From positions 336,370 to 400,369 of the forward strand of contig WELB01000086.1 of assembly GCA_009602725.1 (NCBI GenBank): a stretch of DNA of 64,000 bases, written 5' to 3'. Position numbers and translations under genes: made by a program. This DNA is from Spirogloea muscicola (taxonomy: Eukaryota > Streptophyta > Zygnematophyceae > Spirogloeales > Spirogloeaceae). Positions 1 to 13,497 of the stretch are shown piece after piece (the first letter of the stretch is position 1; the number at the start of each line of letters is the position of its first letter). The notes beneath the pieces were generated by a model. The model had not been told where the DNA came from. It was given only the letters and a program-made list of their open reading frames with translations, and did not search any database.

Positions 1-527
1 AGGCGGCGCCGTCCCCGAGGGGCGGGGCCCGGCGGCGACGGCGGCAGCGGCGGGCGGCGGCGGCGCGGCCAAGAGCGGACAGTTAACGGTCGCCCCCCCT
101 GGCTTGGTACAGCTGGCGCGCCCTGCGTACGCCACGCAGCCGCTTTCAGGCTGCACTGGCACCGTGGCAGTACGGGGGCATCGGATTGGCTGGCCACTAA
201 GCCGCGTGGCAGGGGAGCCCCCGGTCCCGTTCACACGGCGGTCGTGTCGGCCTGGGTCAGCCCGTCGAGCGTCACCGTCAGGCAGAGGTGATGCAGGTCG
301 CCCTGGCGCCGTTGCCGTCCGCTTAAATGCTCCTAACGGCATAAGAACAAGTACTGTACAAAGTCATCGACCCAGCTGATCCTTCGTCCTATTGTGTAAA
401 ACAAATAACACTGTATGAATCTGTACATAAGCAGCCCGATGATATTTAACCGCGTCATTCTACCTTCATAGCCGAATATCATATCAGCAAAACTCACAAG
501 GTCCGTAAGCTTTGCTTTACTGCAAAT

Positions 528-561
<34 letters not shown>

Positions 562-635
562 CGCCGCCGTCGCCGCCGCCGCCCTCGGCGCTCACTCCAT
601 TGCCACTTACGCCTCCGCTGCCGCCGCCGCCGCAG
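1..635. other. GC-rich leader upstream of the first recognised RPA2 exon
   Basis: The first 70 bases and 530-635 are GGC/CCG-rich; 533-575 is nearly a pure CCG run. The missing N-terminal portion of the Pol I subunit (about 90 residues in relatives) should lie here or beyond the window start, but I cannot recognise it. Proline-rich codons at about 590-635 read in frame into the first recognised exon and may be coding. No other gene is supported. Confidence 0.5.
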
Positions 636-3600
636 TGCCGCGAGGCGGGCCTGACGTACCGCGGCGAGCTGCGGGCGGACGTCAACGCGCGGCTCGGCGA
701 CGACGGGCCCGTCGTGCGCCACAGCCTGAGCTTCGGTCGCCTCCCCATCATGGTCAAGGTCGTCCTCGGCCCTCAAACAGACGGCATACGCGCAAAGTTA
801 CCGGTGACCCGAGTCCTAGGACTGCGGTCCAGGGCTGCGACTTGAGGAAGTCGGGCAGGGTCTAGCTAGGGTTTGGGTTTAGGGTTCGGGGTTTGGGGTT
901 CGGGTTTAGGAAGAGGGTTGCTTTTCCTTCTTGGCCACCATTTGTTGGCAGCGAGAGCCTCTCGGCGGTCTGTGATAGAATGACGCGCTCGCCTGAGGAG
1001 ATAAGAGTTTAGATCAAAGACTGCAGCCAGAAAGATAATAATATCCATAAGAAAGATTCTTGGGTTCCTCTCTTCATTCTTCGACAGAAGAGTACAATGA
1101 GGGAAAATTACTGTAAAGTATATTCTACTAAGATAGGTGCTTCTGGACTAGAACGTACTCCGTCTCCAAGACGCAGCCACTGAGCGTTGCGACAGCGCGG
1201 CGGTGGTGGCGGCGGCGGTGCAGTCGAGCCTCTGCCACCTCCGCAACCTGAAGCAGGCCGAGCTCGTGGCGCGCAAGGAGGAGGCGCACGAGGCTGGAGG
1301 GTGCGCCCCTCTATGCTGCTGCCGCGCGCTTGCTCAGAGATTTACGGCGGCTCCGTTGGCAGGCTGTGCATGCACTGCCCACCTGATTGTGGGCAACCGT
1401 GCGCATCTCCTCATCCCCTGCTCGCAGCTACTTCATCTGCAACGGCATTGAGCGTGTCGTGCGCCTGCTCATCCTTCCCAAGGCGAACTATGTGAGCAGA
1501 GCCGTCAACCCCACTGATCCTAATCCAAGACTTATGTCCAGATCGACGTAGAACTTGATCATATATACCTCCCAGGCTTCAGCTCCGTAGTTGGCGGCTG
1601 ATGTGAGACTAAATTGAGAGACTGGATGCTGCTTGGCTGCATCAGGCAATGGTGGTGGCTCGCAGCTCCTTCCTGCGCAAGGGCCTCGGCTACACAGACA
1701 AGGCCGTTCAGATCCGGTCGGCCAGCACACACCCTTGTCGCTTCTCAGCTGCCTCAACCGAAACTCACGAATCAGCTCAACTTGGTGTCCGGCCTTTTGA
1801 TAGAGGTCACAGTCCAGTATAATTTCGGCAATTAAGCATTCAGCAGGCTTAGAGTTCAGCAATTCAGGCCAGGACCGACTCTGACAAGGGCCAGTCGGCG
1901 GCTGCGCACCTCCACTTCCGCCTGCTGCAGGTGCGTGCGGCCGGACCAGTCAGCCGTGACCAACCGCGTCATCTACCTCGCCGACGGCAGTGCCAATCTC
2001 AACTTCTCGTGCGATGCGCGCCCCTGCCACACTTCCCAAACCGCCCTCCGCAATCTGCCCCACATCTTGGACCTTCCGGCCATCCCAGATTCGACAGATG
2101 TTCTGACGTCCCTGACCTGCATATAGGCATGTCTCAGCTGAATGGAGAAGCGCAAGTGTCAACCTCTTTGTTTGGTCTTCGGTTGATATTCACTTCGCTC
2201 AGTTGGCGGATTGCTTGGTGGCCTTAAGCATAACTTATACAATAGCGCCAATTTTTGCTACTAAGAGAACCAAATTGGAAGACAAATGTGCTGGGCTCAT
2301 GCATGAGCGTGCTCTGCGCAGGCTGCGGAAAAATGAGTTCTTCATCCCGGTCGGCATCATCCTCAAAGTGAGGCTCTCACTTGCAGCTCTGCGCTCTGTC
2401 CGTTGAGGTCTCGCTTTAGCTCGCTACTCTTGAGGGATCTTTCGTTGCAGTGGCTGAGCGACCAATGCCTGCCTTGACGTCACCGCAAGGCACTCCTGGT
2501 CTCATGCTGGCCCAGGCCCTGGCCGAGGTCAGCGACCACGAGATCTACCAGCGGCTGACGGCTGTCGCGCCGGCGGATGACGGAGCCAGCGGCGTTGGCA
2601 CGCACTTTGTCCGCGACCGCGCGCTCGTGGCGCTCCAGCAAGCGCGTGTGCTCAACCTCTTCACGCGCACCCAGTGCCTTGCCTACCTTGGTCAGTCAAT
2701 TGGAAATTAAAGAGTGTTTTGCTATGAGCAGTAAATCACGATCAACGCGATGGCTGCAATGCTGCTATGAGATCAATCGCTGTCCTTCAATCTGACATGC
2801 CATGCAATATGGAGCAGTGCTCGGTGCTCACACCTCCGGAGGAGTGACTGTGTGAGCTTACGGCAGCTGTTCTCTGTCGTCGTATTAGAGCTCACCCAAA
2901 ACATGGGCTTGTTGCAGGAGAGAAATTTCGTTCCATCCTTGACGTGCCAGCACGGCGGTCGGACGCCTGGGTGAGCCACCTTAGGAGCTGTTAGCTGTTC
3001 GAGGCAGCCTCTATGGTCCAGACTATCAATGTCAATGCTTACTTTCAGTTCACCAGAATTACCGGGAAACCAAGATATTGGCTGAGGGTGCTCAATCTTT
3101 GAGCTTTCTGCCCAAAAGATGGGCTTGGAGGCCCAGGGCAGAGATAAGGATGAGGTATTCACTGGTGACTTACTGAGTAGTGGGATTCTATAAATTGGAT
3201 AGCCTAACCTTAAATCGAGTTGGTGGTCTGGTAGCCATCTCCATAATCGGCTGGTCTGTGGGCAGGTTGGCGACAAGGTCCTGCGGCAGTGCGTGCTCGT
3301 GCACCTGGAGAAGCCCAGCGACAAGTTCAACCTCCTCATGTGAGTGCAACTGCAGAAAGATGCAAGTTTTTCTTGTCAGCCTTCTCTGCCTGCAGCCCAA
3401 AGCAGACACACGTCCCTGGTTTCCTAGGTACTAGTGTTGATCAACAGCTGGATGAGCCAGGGTCAAGATGCTTTTCACATAACAATATATATATTAATCT
3501 AAGATTTAGGGTTGAGGGGCTCGAGTTGGGGTCAAGGGTTTAGCAGGAATTACGATTTGGGTTTCCACCAGACAAGGGTTGTTTGCTGCCACTCATCTCC

Positions 3601-6600
3601 GGGCTGCCAGTTGCACATTGACTTGTTTCTGGCATTTGGTAGGGTTGAGTTGTCAAAGCCTGTTTGAAGGCTGAGCTCCATTAAGATGCTGGACCTTCAA
3701 ATCTAGCAGCTGCTTTGATGAAGTTCCTGACATCAGAGTCGCGATTGTACTTTTAATGAGACCCCCAGATTTATGCTCCAGAAGCTGTACGCATTTGTCG
3801 ATGGCATGGCCCAGGAGGACAGCCCTGACACACTGCAACACCACGACCTACTAACTGCCGGGGCGCTGCTCAACATCTTCATCAAGGTGGGCTTCTGTTA
3901 CATAAACAGGATATGTGGCTGATATCTCAAGCCTGCATGTCATTTTGATAGTATCCTTATGCACAGCTCAAGTGCTCTGCATGATATTCATCTCATTTGC
4001 AAATTCCTTCAAAGCCAGCAAATTGGAGTCGCTTTCGTGGGTCGCAGCTTTCATGCCTAGCTTTCATATGGGTTAGGATGAAGGCTTATGATTGCCTAAT
4101 GTACTTGACCTGCGAGACTATTGTTCAGGAGAGGCTTCAGGAGTGGCTGGTCAAGGTGCAGGTGCTGATACAGAAGGACGTCAAAGAGAGGCCGGCGCAA
4201 GTCAACCTCAGAGATAGTGCGTCATGCACCTGCAAGAGAGAACCATAAGTGCTCGTGCAAATGCTATTCTCAGTGTTGGGTCTCGCCAGAGTTGGTCTAT
4301 CAAAACCTAGAGTTTTGGTAGAGGCCCGGATAGAGGCTGACGGCGTTTTCATCTGCATATCATTCAGGCAATTATCTGAAGAGGACCATGGACAAGGTGG
4401 ACTCCAACATCGGGCAGATGGTCACATACCTGCTTAACACTGGCAATGTCAACAGCAGGACTGGCCTGGACCTGCAGCAGGTTCTTCATTCTGACAAATA
4501 AATAAAGTAACACCATATCCACAAGAAGGTGTTGCTAACAGAGATCAGGTCTTCATGGCAGTATGCTTGCATGTAGCATCTTTGCCTCACATTTCATTCA
4601 AGCTTGCTTTCTGCCCAATGTTCAACATGGTGATACGGGGGTCAATTGCGCCTGATCGTCTGACCAGAGTATCACATGATACTACATTTCTTACACAGAG
4701 CTGTTATCTGCAGGCCACAGGCTTCACAATTGTCGCGGAGAAGCTGAATTATCTGCGGTACCTCTCTCACTTTCGCTCTGTGCACCGAGGCGCATTCTTT
4801 GCGACCCAGCGGACTACAAGTGTCCGGAAGCTTCTGCCAGAGTAAGTGTCTATAGATTATATAACATCAAGTACTTCTTAGTCAAGCACTGCAGGACCCT
4901 CGAAATTAGCAATTTCAAGCACTTGCTGATGAAGTTGAGGTCCTTCTGGCCGTCAGGTCCTGGGGCTTCATGTGCCCCGTGCACACTCCGGATGGATCGC
5001 CCTGCGGGCTTCTCAATCATCTCACCATGAATTGCCGTAAGTGACAATTTGTGCCACTTAACAGGATAGTGGCTCCTGCAATCTCCCATAGAGTGAACCA
5101 TGTTTGACTGGTAGTGCCTAGTCACCTCTCCTTAGCTCTGCCTGGTGCTCTGCAATCAACTAACGCAAACATCCAATCAATGACTGCAAGGTTAGGAGAT
5201 GGTACTGTGCCTTCACTTACAATACACAAAGTATAATACTGTGTTACAAGCTTTCTTCAATAATGAGTTGCAGAAACTGTTGTGGACTCTTGCTCACCTT
5301 GTCCATTTGCTTGCGGTCCATAAAGAGGTCACTACCGACCTCAACAGGTCCGGCGTGCCAAAGGTGGCTGAGCAGCTCCAGCGGGCCATCCTGCGTGTGA
5401 TGTCGGCCCTCGGCATGCAGCCGACAGCGTGCGGCCTGCCGCCGCAGGCTCCACCCAAGTGGCTCACAGTCATGCTGGACGGTTGCATAATTGGCTACAT
5501 GCCGACTTCAAATGCGCCCGCAGCTGTTAATCACCTCCGGACGCTCAAGGTCACGCCAGACTCTGCGGTGCGCTCCATCCTCTTATCCTGCAGCTACCTT
5601 GCTGCAGCTAGGACTCTGGACTGACTTAGCTAATTGAATTTGCAAAATCTGCACTGGTATCTCCCCTGGCTTCTGTTGGGCGAGATGGTATCAAGGTTCA
5701 TGCCACCTTTTAACTTCGTCGTTGTTGTGGAAATCATCAAATATGAGCAGTGTGGAGGAGTGTGTGAGCAATAACGTCAATTGGCAACTATCAAGCTCAT
5801 GTCACCGGCTGTTGCTTTTGCAGATCCCTCCTGACTTGGAGATTGGTTATGTGCCATTTACGCACATGGGGACCTTCCCGGGGCTGTTCCTCTTCCTGAC
5901 GCAGGGCCGGATGTCACGGCCCGTCCGGCAGCTATCCAACGCGGCGGCTGACGAGCAGGCCCCGACAGAAATGATTGGGCCGCTGGAGCAGGTAGGCCTT
6001 CACAGAGGACAATCACGTTATCAGAGGCCATTGTGTAGGTGCTATTAAATCAAGTGGGGTCTTTGACTAACTTTAATGCCTTGGACTTTGCCCTGACTCT
6101 CAAGGTCTGTGGCAATTTGGATACGATCTCTTACAATGCTTAGGCTTGTTAACATTTTCCCCTTCTTCACGACATAAAGCAGTTGCTCTTGCAAGTGGCG
6201 GCTTGATGACTGCAGGTTTACATGGAAGTGAGGTGCCCGGACGGCTCAGACAAGAAGGCGCCCGCTCGCTGGGAAGGTGGGGAGCTCCAGGCCTCGCACG
6301 AGGAGCTCAGCCCCATCGCCATGCTCAGCGTGGTCGCCAATCTCACACCGTGGTCGGACTTCAACCAGTCACCGCGAAACATGTACCAATGCCAGGTCCA
6401 TCAGCCAGCCACTCTGCTTCCGGCGAGCTCTTGCAAACCTGTGGAACACAGGTGTGCAATTCCCTTACAGAATGTGCTGAGAGAGGTCTCAGCACGCCAA
6501 TCATGTAGTGCATGTCACGAGTATATATGGACTTCTGACACACTTTTGGAAGTGGGCGCTGGCAGATGGGAAAGCAGACGATGGGCATGCCTTTGCAAGC

Positions 6601-9407
6601 CTTTCCTTACAGGAGCGACAACAAGCTGTATCGACTGCAAGTCAGCTCTCCTCCCTGCCTTTCAAGCTTATGTCCAAGTAGAAGCAGCATGGATGTGTCC
6701 TCCTCGAGCAAAAACCTGGCAAAACTGCATAATTTAGCCATAGTAGTTTTGAGTATCAACACTTAATGCACTTATGCAGTCCCAGACAGGATGTGAGCTA
6801 TTTGTTTCCTACTCCTCTGTTTACTTGCAGACTCCTCAGACACCCCTTGCAAGGACAGGTGCCTGGGAGCAATACCACATGGATGAGTTCCCCACTGGCA
6901 CTAATGCGGTCGTGGCTGTCCTGGCGTACACTGGGTCAGCCTGAGCTCTATACACTCAAATGACATGATCTTCCATCTTAGATCACAGCTTCCGGAAGCA
7001 AGTTCTCGTGCAGAGGCCATGATTTAGTGCTTTGATGACAGCATGGATGATAAGGCCGTGGTGTGGATGTTGGGGACATGCCATTGGCGGACTTCAGGTA
7101 CGACATGGAGGATGCCATGATCATTAACAAGTCTTCAATGGAGCGCGGCTTTGCACACGGCCAACTGTACAAGGTAGCTGGAAAACGGGCACAGAATAAG
7201 ATCTCAAGTTGGTTAAACGGCATTCAGTGGAGTTAGATTGAAATGCTTAGACCCAATACCAATACCAATACCAACATCAAATCTCAATTTCACTACCCTT
7301 GTTTCACATACAGACAACGGAGATCGACCTTGGTGAGAGTCGGAAAAAGGGCGAGGGCATAACTGAGATCTTTAAGCGACCAGCGGGAGCTAAGGAGAGG
7401 GTGGTTGGTGCGAATCCAGTAACTCTCAGCAAGACCGTGGACGCTGACGGCCTTCCGCATATTGGCCAGGTTTGTTCGTGAAATTCATTCTTACATGTTG
7501 CCTATAAAGCAAATAGGTTTTTAAATACAGGCAAGACTTTGCAGGAGAACATGGCCCTACCAAAGGAGTTTGAGGGAGAAGTGATATAGCCTCACCTCTT
7601 GTGGCTGCATCTACGCAGACTTTGAAGGAGGATGCTCCGTATTGCAGCGTTCTGAACACTCTTAGCGGAGTGGCTAAAGTGACCAAGCTCAAGGGAACCG
7701 AAAATGCTGTAGTGGACAAGGTAACCCTGGTTGGGAACGGCAAGGACGCGCTACAGAAGGTGATGCAACTTCTTCTCTGCACTGAAATAATTGGCATTGA
7801 CTCTCAACTCCATTAGTCTTTGAGTGCATATACTCACGCAGACGCATGAGTCACCAAAGAACGGTAGGCACAGAGGTATTTTGGATAAGTACTGCACAGT
7901 GATGATTGATTGCAATCATCACTGTGTAATAGACTCCCCATATGCACTACGGTGACTGCAGGTTGCTATCCGCATGCGGCATGGGAGGAATCCGGTCATC
8001 GGCGACAAGTTCAGCAGCCGTCACGGGCAGAAGGGCGTTCTGTCACAGCTCTGGCCGGACGTGGACATGCCCTTCTCCGTTGTGACGGGCATGCGGCCAG
8101 ACATCATCATCAATCCCCATGCCTTTCCCTCGCGCATGACCATTGGCATGCTTGTTGAGTCCATGGCTGCCAAGGTCCGCCCCTTTGCCCTTATCTTCTC
8201 TGACATCCGCTGCTCACACCTAGGAACTGGGTAGTCGAAGTGCGTATTGGGGATCTTGTTAAGATGAATGTTCACCTGTCCATGAGATAAGGCCAATTGC
8301 GACACCAGAGCATCCTGGTCGAGAATCTCACGCAGTCAGCTATGCATGTCGCAGTTGTTTAGCTCTGTCAGGAACAACTCGTGTTTATGTCTGGGCCCAG
8401 CTGACGCTTTGAATGCTATAACCATGAGCGCTTTTACAGGCTGGAGCTTTGCACGGCCAGTTTGTGGATGCCACGCCATTTCGGGGCTGTCTGGAGGAGG
8501 GCATTAGAGCAAAGACTTCGGTTTTCAATTCAAAGCAGGAGTCTGTCAAACGGTTGCCCAGCGAGCGAGACACTGGTGGAGACGAGAATGAGGAGGGCAG
8601 GTCATCAGTGATGGAGATCGCTGGCAGAAAGCTCCTGGAGAAGGGCTTCAGCCGCCACGGCACAGAGGTGATGTGCAGCGGCGTGCTGGGGACGGAGCTC
8701 ACATGCGAGATCTACATTGGCGTCGTCTACTACCAGCGTCTACGGCACATGGTGTCTGACAAGTTCCAGGTAACCTGCAATTGGTGACAGTAGTGATGCT
8801 CATTAGCCTCAAATACTTTGTATTATTCAGCCTCAAAGCTGCTGGGTCATAGGCGACCCAATGATAGCATAGACCTGTGTAGCATATACAGATTACCATG
8901 GGCCAGATAAGGGGTATACCCATTAATTGGTGCATTAGCTTGACCAAGTCTGTCGGCCAGTCCCTTGGCTCTGGCTGACCAGAGCCCATTTGTGAGCTTC
9001 TTGAGCAGGTGAGGTCCACCGGGCCAGTCAATCAGCTGACGCAGCAGCCGGTCAAGGGGCGCAAGTTCGGAGGCGGCATCCGCTTTGGGGAGATGGAGCG
9101 GGACTCGCTGCTGTCGCACGGCGCAGCATACCTGCTGCACGACCGCCTGCACACGTGCTCGGACTACCACATTGCGGACGTCTGCGCCGCCTGTGGGAGC
9201 CTGCTGTCGCCAACGCTCCAGCCGGCAGCGCGGGACATGGCCGGCAGCGGCGCCGCTCTGGGCGCGGTCAAGGGCCGGACTGTGGTGTGCAACTTGTGCA
9301 AGAGTAAGCGCAGCATTGAGCGTGTGGCGATACCGTATGTCTTCCGGTACCTCGCCGCAGAGCTAGCGGCAATGAACATCAAGGTCACGCTGGGCCTCTC
9401 TCAATGA
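636..9407 (+). CDS. RPA2: DNA-directed RNA polymerase I subunit 2 (RPA2/RPA135), 26 recognised exons, 5' end unresolved
   Basis: Second-largest subunit of RNA polymerase I, which transcribes rRNA in the nucleolus. Exons I place by homology and GT-AG ends: 636-758, 1224-1300, 1428-1491, 1646-1716, 1931-2008, 2322-2367, 2516-2690, 2918-2970, 3266-3339, 3769-3886, 4129-4216, 4368-4480, 4714-4841, 4957-5036, 5326-5567, 5824-5991, 6216-6395, 6566-6640, 6831-6934, 7098-7173, 7314-7469, 7545-7580, 7619-7759, 7962-8174, 8440-8769, 9009-9407. All phases join without a break, giving about 1135 codons. Visible hallmarks are [114 protein letters not shown] and a C-terminal CxxC...CxxC zinc site (CAAC...CNLC). 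GTNAVVAV and GYDMEDAMI are Pol I-type rather than Pol II/III. Acceptors of exons 1 and 15 are the least certain. Confidence 0.95.
866..908 (+). repeat. degenerate telomere-type (TTTAGGG)n tract in RPA2 intron
   Basis: Runs of GGGTTT(A)GGG variants lie in the first recognised intron. They are imperfect, consistent with an old interstitial telomeric tract. Confidence 0.6.
3497..3545 (+). repeat. weak telomere-like G/T-rich tract in RPA2 intron
   Basis: TTTAGGGTTGAGGGG and AAGGGTTTAGC lie within the intron 3340-3768. The match is too degenerate to be sure; listed because better tracts occur elsewhere in the window. Confidence 0.3.
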
Positions 9408-12400
9408 CAATGGGCTAAGACTCAACATAGTGGCGATGACCGTCGAGGTCAAGGTAGGCTCTCCCAGTGCTAGTAGCTATGCATGTCTGCATAGGGGGCA
9501 ACTCGACATTCTTTTGTTATAGCAGTCCTTTGAGGGCCATGCGAGAATAGTCATGTACAGAAGAGCTGTAGGTTGTGCGGAAGTATACGCTTCTTGATTA
9601 GATGCTGAGTCAAGCGTAGACCAGACAGTGGCTTTAGAGAGCCCCACGTTGATTACCAATAATGTTAGAGTTGTCCAGGACATTGCTAGCAGCTCATAGC
9701 ATGTGTAGTGGGGTATTCTTGTGGACAATTTGCTGATGACTAGGTACTACAGTCAGCTGTAGCACATATGGTAGGAATGCCTGGGTTTACAAAGTTTAAC
9801 CCTTGTCCCGATTCTCTCTTGGCTTTACTATGTCTGCTGACTTTCACTTACATCTTACGCGCTTAACTGCGTGATCCACTTGATACTGGTTGACTCACAT
9901 CACCTGCCATTTACACTGGGTTCCTCATTCTTGACATTAAACCAATGATGTTGAACTCATCGTGCTTCTGAGGAAGTAATGTGGCAGGTCAATTAGGCAG
10001 CCCACTGCGATTGTGCAGTCAGCGCAGTGGATGTCTGGTTGGAGGTCCCCAGGTCGCTGGGGATTGTCCATGTCATGGGTTGCGCTACATCTTTTTCCGG
10101 CTTGCGATTAGAGCAGGCCTTAAGGAACCGGAACGGGTATTAGAGGCCAAATAGCCAGGTGCAAAGACGCGGGCCTTCTGTCAAGCCTGTTTCTCACTAC
10201 CCATTGCTTCCTTGAGGCCTTTCTGAGCCTTTCTTGTCTCCTGTCTTGCTGTGGTAAAGTTTGGCAGCTCGACTAGTGATACAGATAAAGCTCCCCTGTC
10301 CAGAAATAATGCCACTTTGTGCACGGAACAACAACATTTGTCAGTCAATCCGCCACTTGTGAGCATTAGAATGCATGATCAAAGTAAAACTCCTGAAGAG
10401 TGTGGAATGCAACATTGTCTTGCAATATGAGTCTGCAAAAGAAAGAAAAGCTTCACAAGACAGACAGCGCGCATCTCAAGATCAACCCTGACATCAGACC
10501 AACGCACTCATCTTCCTCTACTTCCAAGATTGATGGAAGGACTGTGCAGGACTGGTGAGACAGTATTGTAATGTGACCCCATGACCTCACTATCGTGGTA
10601 TTACGCTTTGCAGCCACGTTTGTTTGCTTTGACGTGCATGCTGGGCGGGCATCAGTTGCTGGGCTGTGCTGCTGATGGTATTTCTTCCTCCATGGCCAGA
10701 TCTATTAAATCTGGGCTATCACTTTGTCGCGACAAGTATTTATGGTCTCCTAGTCAATGAGCCACTCCCCTCCGCAAAGTAGACATTGCCACTATGCTGG
10801 AGCCTTTCCCTCCAACTTTTTCCTCGAAATGGCCATTGGGTTGGCCAATCATACTGCAGCTGCTCGACTTGACCCCTGTGGCTGGCCGAAGTAGGTGCAA
10901 CGGGACCAAGGTGAGGTATTTGAGAGCCACTGACGACGCCATTCGGACAACTTCTAGGAGTCCTTGACCAACGAGGAAACAGAAGCTCTCTCAGAGTAAG
11001 GTGATGGCGTAAGGATCAGCTCTCCTTAGATAAGGCGATGGCTGTGAGTGGCCAGCGGACAAGGTCCGGAAGGGCTGGAATTTGCACAACAACACATCCA
11101 ACTTTTGAGAAGTAGACTCCCTTTTGTACAGAAGATACATAGCTGGATTGTCAATGCCTCAGGAAAGACTTACAGATGCCTGGAGACTAGACACCTCACC
11201 AGGCCAATGAGCGTTGCACTGTGATTGTCAAGGAAAGGCTTGACAACAAGACGTTTTGAGACTAGGCACCTCACCAAGCTGACGGCGGGAGGAAGCTGGT
11301 CTGCTTCCTCGACCGTGGGGATCAGGAGTCGTGGTGCGAGCCAGCCTGCTGCTGGGCTGTAACGGCGATGGGGGCCAACTACTGTGGATTCTATTTCAGG
11401 AGTCGTCAGTAGTCGTTGACATTGAAGTCAACATAAGAGCCATCACGGTAGCCTGTGGGTTGTGTATCGTGCATGGACGTAACGGGCAGAAGAAAAGTGG
11501 AAGTCAGGTAATTCACCCAGTCACCCAGTCACCCAGTCATTTATTCAGTCCCCTTTATTTGAGAAACTTGCATACAAATCTCAGTCGCTGGTCCAAGGAA
11601 TCGTCTGGAGCCAGTGCGAGCTGATGATGAGCAATCGCAAGAGCTGGCATGCTTCGCTGGGAAAGCAAAAAGCAAAGCAACAGCAAAAAATCCGCACAGA
11701 TGCCGCAGAACTTTGACTGTGTAAATATGCTACTGGAGGATGACAAAGGCGCCAAAGGACAGGCCGCTGAGCAATATGCGGACGAGGCAAAGGTTGTTCC
11801 ACTGCAGTATCAGCTGCCGAAAGCGCGTCGAGCTGCCATCCAAGTCCTTGTCCATGAGCTGCGGCATGGTGCAAGCAAGGCAGAAGCAGCAACGGTTAAG
11901 ACAGTCGTCAGCTCAAGGTCTTCTACTGACGCCGAGACTTTGGGGCCAACTGTGTGGTCATGCGTAGGACTGGATCAAGGGCTTATGGCTTGCACCAAAG
12001 AGAAAGCAAAAAAGAAAGAGCAATGCTTGATACTTCCTCCCTGGAAAGAGGCTACCAGGAGCTCAAAATGTTGCGTGCTTTATCCCGTCAAACTGGTCTG
12101 CTTCGCTGGCTTGTGTGGATCTGCTAATGTGCATCAACCGTGTCCATGTTGTCTACGGAAGGCTGCTTAAGTAAACATGCTATCCTGCAGCACTTATGCA
12201 TGGGAGTGCATAAGCTGCGCTCCTGAAGCAATATGCTGGTGACCACGAAAAGCTATGGAGGTAGTCGGCCACGCCAGCAAGCAGACGGGGGAACTTGGAA
12301 TTGATCAATGCAGGTCCAGAGACTAGAACCCATGCTCACCTCATCATGTGGCCGTTTTGACTGCCAGGAATTCTCAATCAGTGTGCACGTTGTACTGCTA

Positions 12401-12561
12401 AGTATTGGGTTTGGTAGGGTGGAGATTTGCAAAGGGTTGAAGTTCTGAGGACTAGGACTCTGATCTTGTGGCCTCTTACAGCCACCAGTCAAAGTGGAAG
12501 CGATGTTGTTTGTTGTGGAAGATGATGAATTGCAAATCTAAGATGAGAGAGATGTTGAAAA
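9408..12561. other. 3.1 kb between RPA2 and the DUF1772 gene; no recognisable gene
   Basis: The start must contain the RPA2 3' UTR. A 173-codon open frame at 11649-12170 (+) is Lys/Ala-rich and matches no family I know; it may be chance or an exon of an unknown gene. Around 11180-11275 a sequence containing cacctcacca is tandemly repeated at about 75-base spacing, and 11513-11538 has a short cacccagt tandem. I see no RNA gene and no hairpin tail of the LINE type. Confidence 0.4.
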
Positions 12562-13111
12562 TTAGTGGCTGCTCAACAGCGAGCGCACCTGCTTATTGGT
12601 GGGGAACATGAGGCGCAGCGTGTACGGCACGCACGCCGCAATGGGCGCCGCCGCCGCGACGTAGCGCAGGCCGCCGCCGGCCAGCGCCGCTCCCAGCGCC
12701 GCCACAACGGAGACCGCAATCATCCCAACCTGCCAACGCCGCCGCCGCTGCTGTTGTCGCAAGAGCTCCGCTGCCAATTCTGGCATAACCAACTTCCACT
12801 GATAGAAACTAAACAGCTTTTGCAAATTACGGTTATGGCTGTCAGTGACCAGCCCAAAGGAATGTACATGGTATGAGCGCAGAATGGTCAGCTTGCGCCA
12901 GCTGGGTCTCGGTGCTACGCTTGCTGGTCTGCCGCACCTGGTATGGCGCACCCCGACGGTAAGTGGAGCGCCATGCCGCTAGCGCGGCGGCGGAGCCATT
13001 GTCCAGGTACGCCGGCACTGAGACGAAGGTGATGAAAGCGGACGCGCCGAAGAAGAGCGCCGACGCGGTGGCGGCGACGAGCCCGAAGAGCTGCTGCAGC
13101 GCCGCCGCCAT
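12562..13111 (-). CDS. DUF1772 (anthrone-oxygenase-like) small membrane protein, two exons
   Basis: Exon 1 13111-12938 and exon 2 12729-12562 join in phase at CAG/GT...AG. Together they encode about 113 residues. Exon 1 starts MAAALQQLFG, has a hydrophobic helix (about residues 8-32) and then the family pattern W-R-x-x-Y-x-R-x-x-x-x-Q. Exon 2 has a second hydrophobic stretch and ends with PYTLRLMFPTNKQ, the P-[FY]-T-L...P-T-N-[KR] signature of DUF1772. Family members are usually about 150 residues with four helices, so a further 3' exon is possible: a GT donor follows the CAG of TNKQ. I could not find such an exon. The function is unknown; some relatives are named anthrone oxygenases. The intron contains a solo retroelement hairpin. 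Confidence 0.7.
12836..12882 (-). mobile_element. solo LINE-type 3' hairpin fragment in DUF1772 intron
   Basis: Resembles, on the minus strand, the shared tail TTGT.CATTCCTTTGGGCTGG...CAGCC of the LINE tails elsewhere in the window. It is degenerate and has no coding part attached. Confidence 0.5.
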
Positions 13112-13253
13112 GGACGCCGACTGAGCTCCTCTCCGCAGCACCGGCACTCCCACTTACCACGGGTCTCGCCTGGCAGCTGTGGTCAGCCGCTTGGCTTCTC
13201 GAGCTCTGTTGGGTCGAGTGCAGCTTCACGAGAGCTTCATGGCAGGTTCTGCA

Positions 13254-13497
13254 GAGCAGAGCGGCCTCCGGCTTTCGTCAGGGGGATAGTTTACCGGCAG
13301 CCAGTCTGTCGGATGTGAGGCTCCTCACTCGTAACTACTAAGTGGTCCATCCTCCCCCGTTCTGCCATAGCCTTCTTCAGGCCCCGCAGTCGCTGCTTAG
13401 CTCCTAGTTTGGCCCCTTCGAACCTTGTCAATTCTTTTCGGGCTGGCTTCTCACAGCCCTTGCCCCCATTGGGAGAGCCACTTCTTCTCTATGGGCG
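13254..13497 (+). mobile_element. LINE-C 3' end fragment (5'-truncated)
   Basis: The coding tail reads SGFRQGD...SLSDVRLLTRNY then stop (13339-13341). About 150 bases of 3' UTR follow, ending in the hairpin GGGCTGGCTTCTCACAGCCC and the trailer CCCCCATTGGGAGAGCCACTTC. The same arrangement recurs at 31070-31292 (+) and inverted at 33380-33610. Only the last ~25 codons survive. Confidence 0.75.

Noticed and set aside
11649-12170. 173-codon open frame on + as a gene
   Set aside because: No family pattern, no clear exon context and overlap with an equally long open frame on the other strand; left as unassigned.
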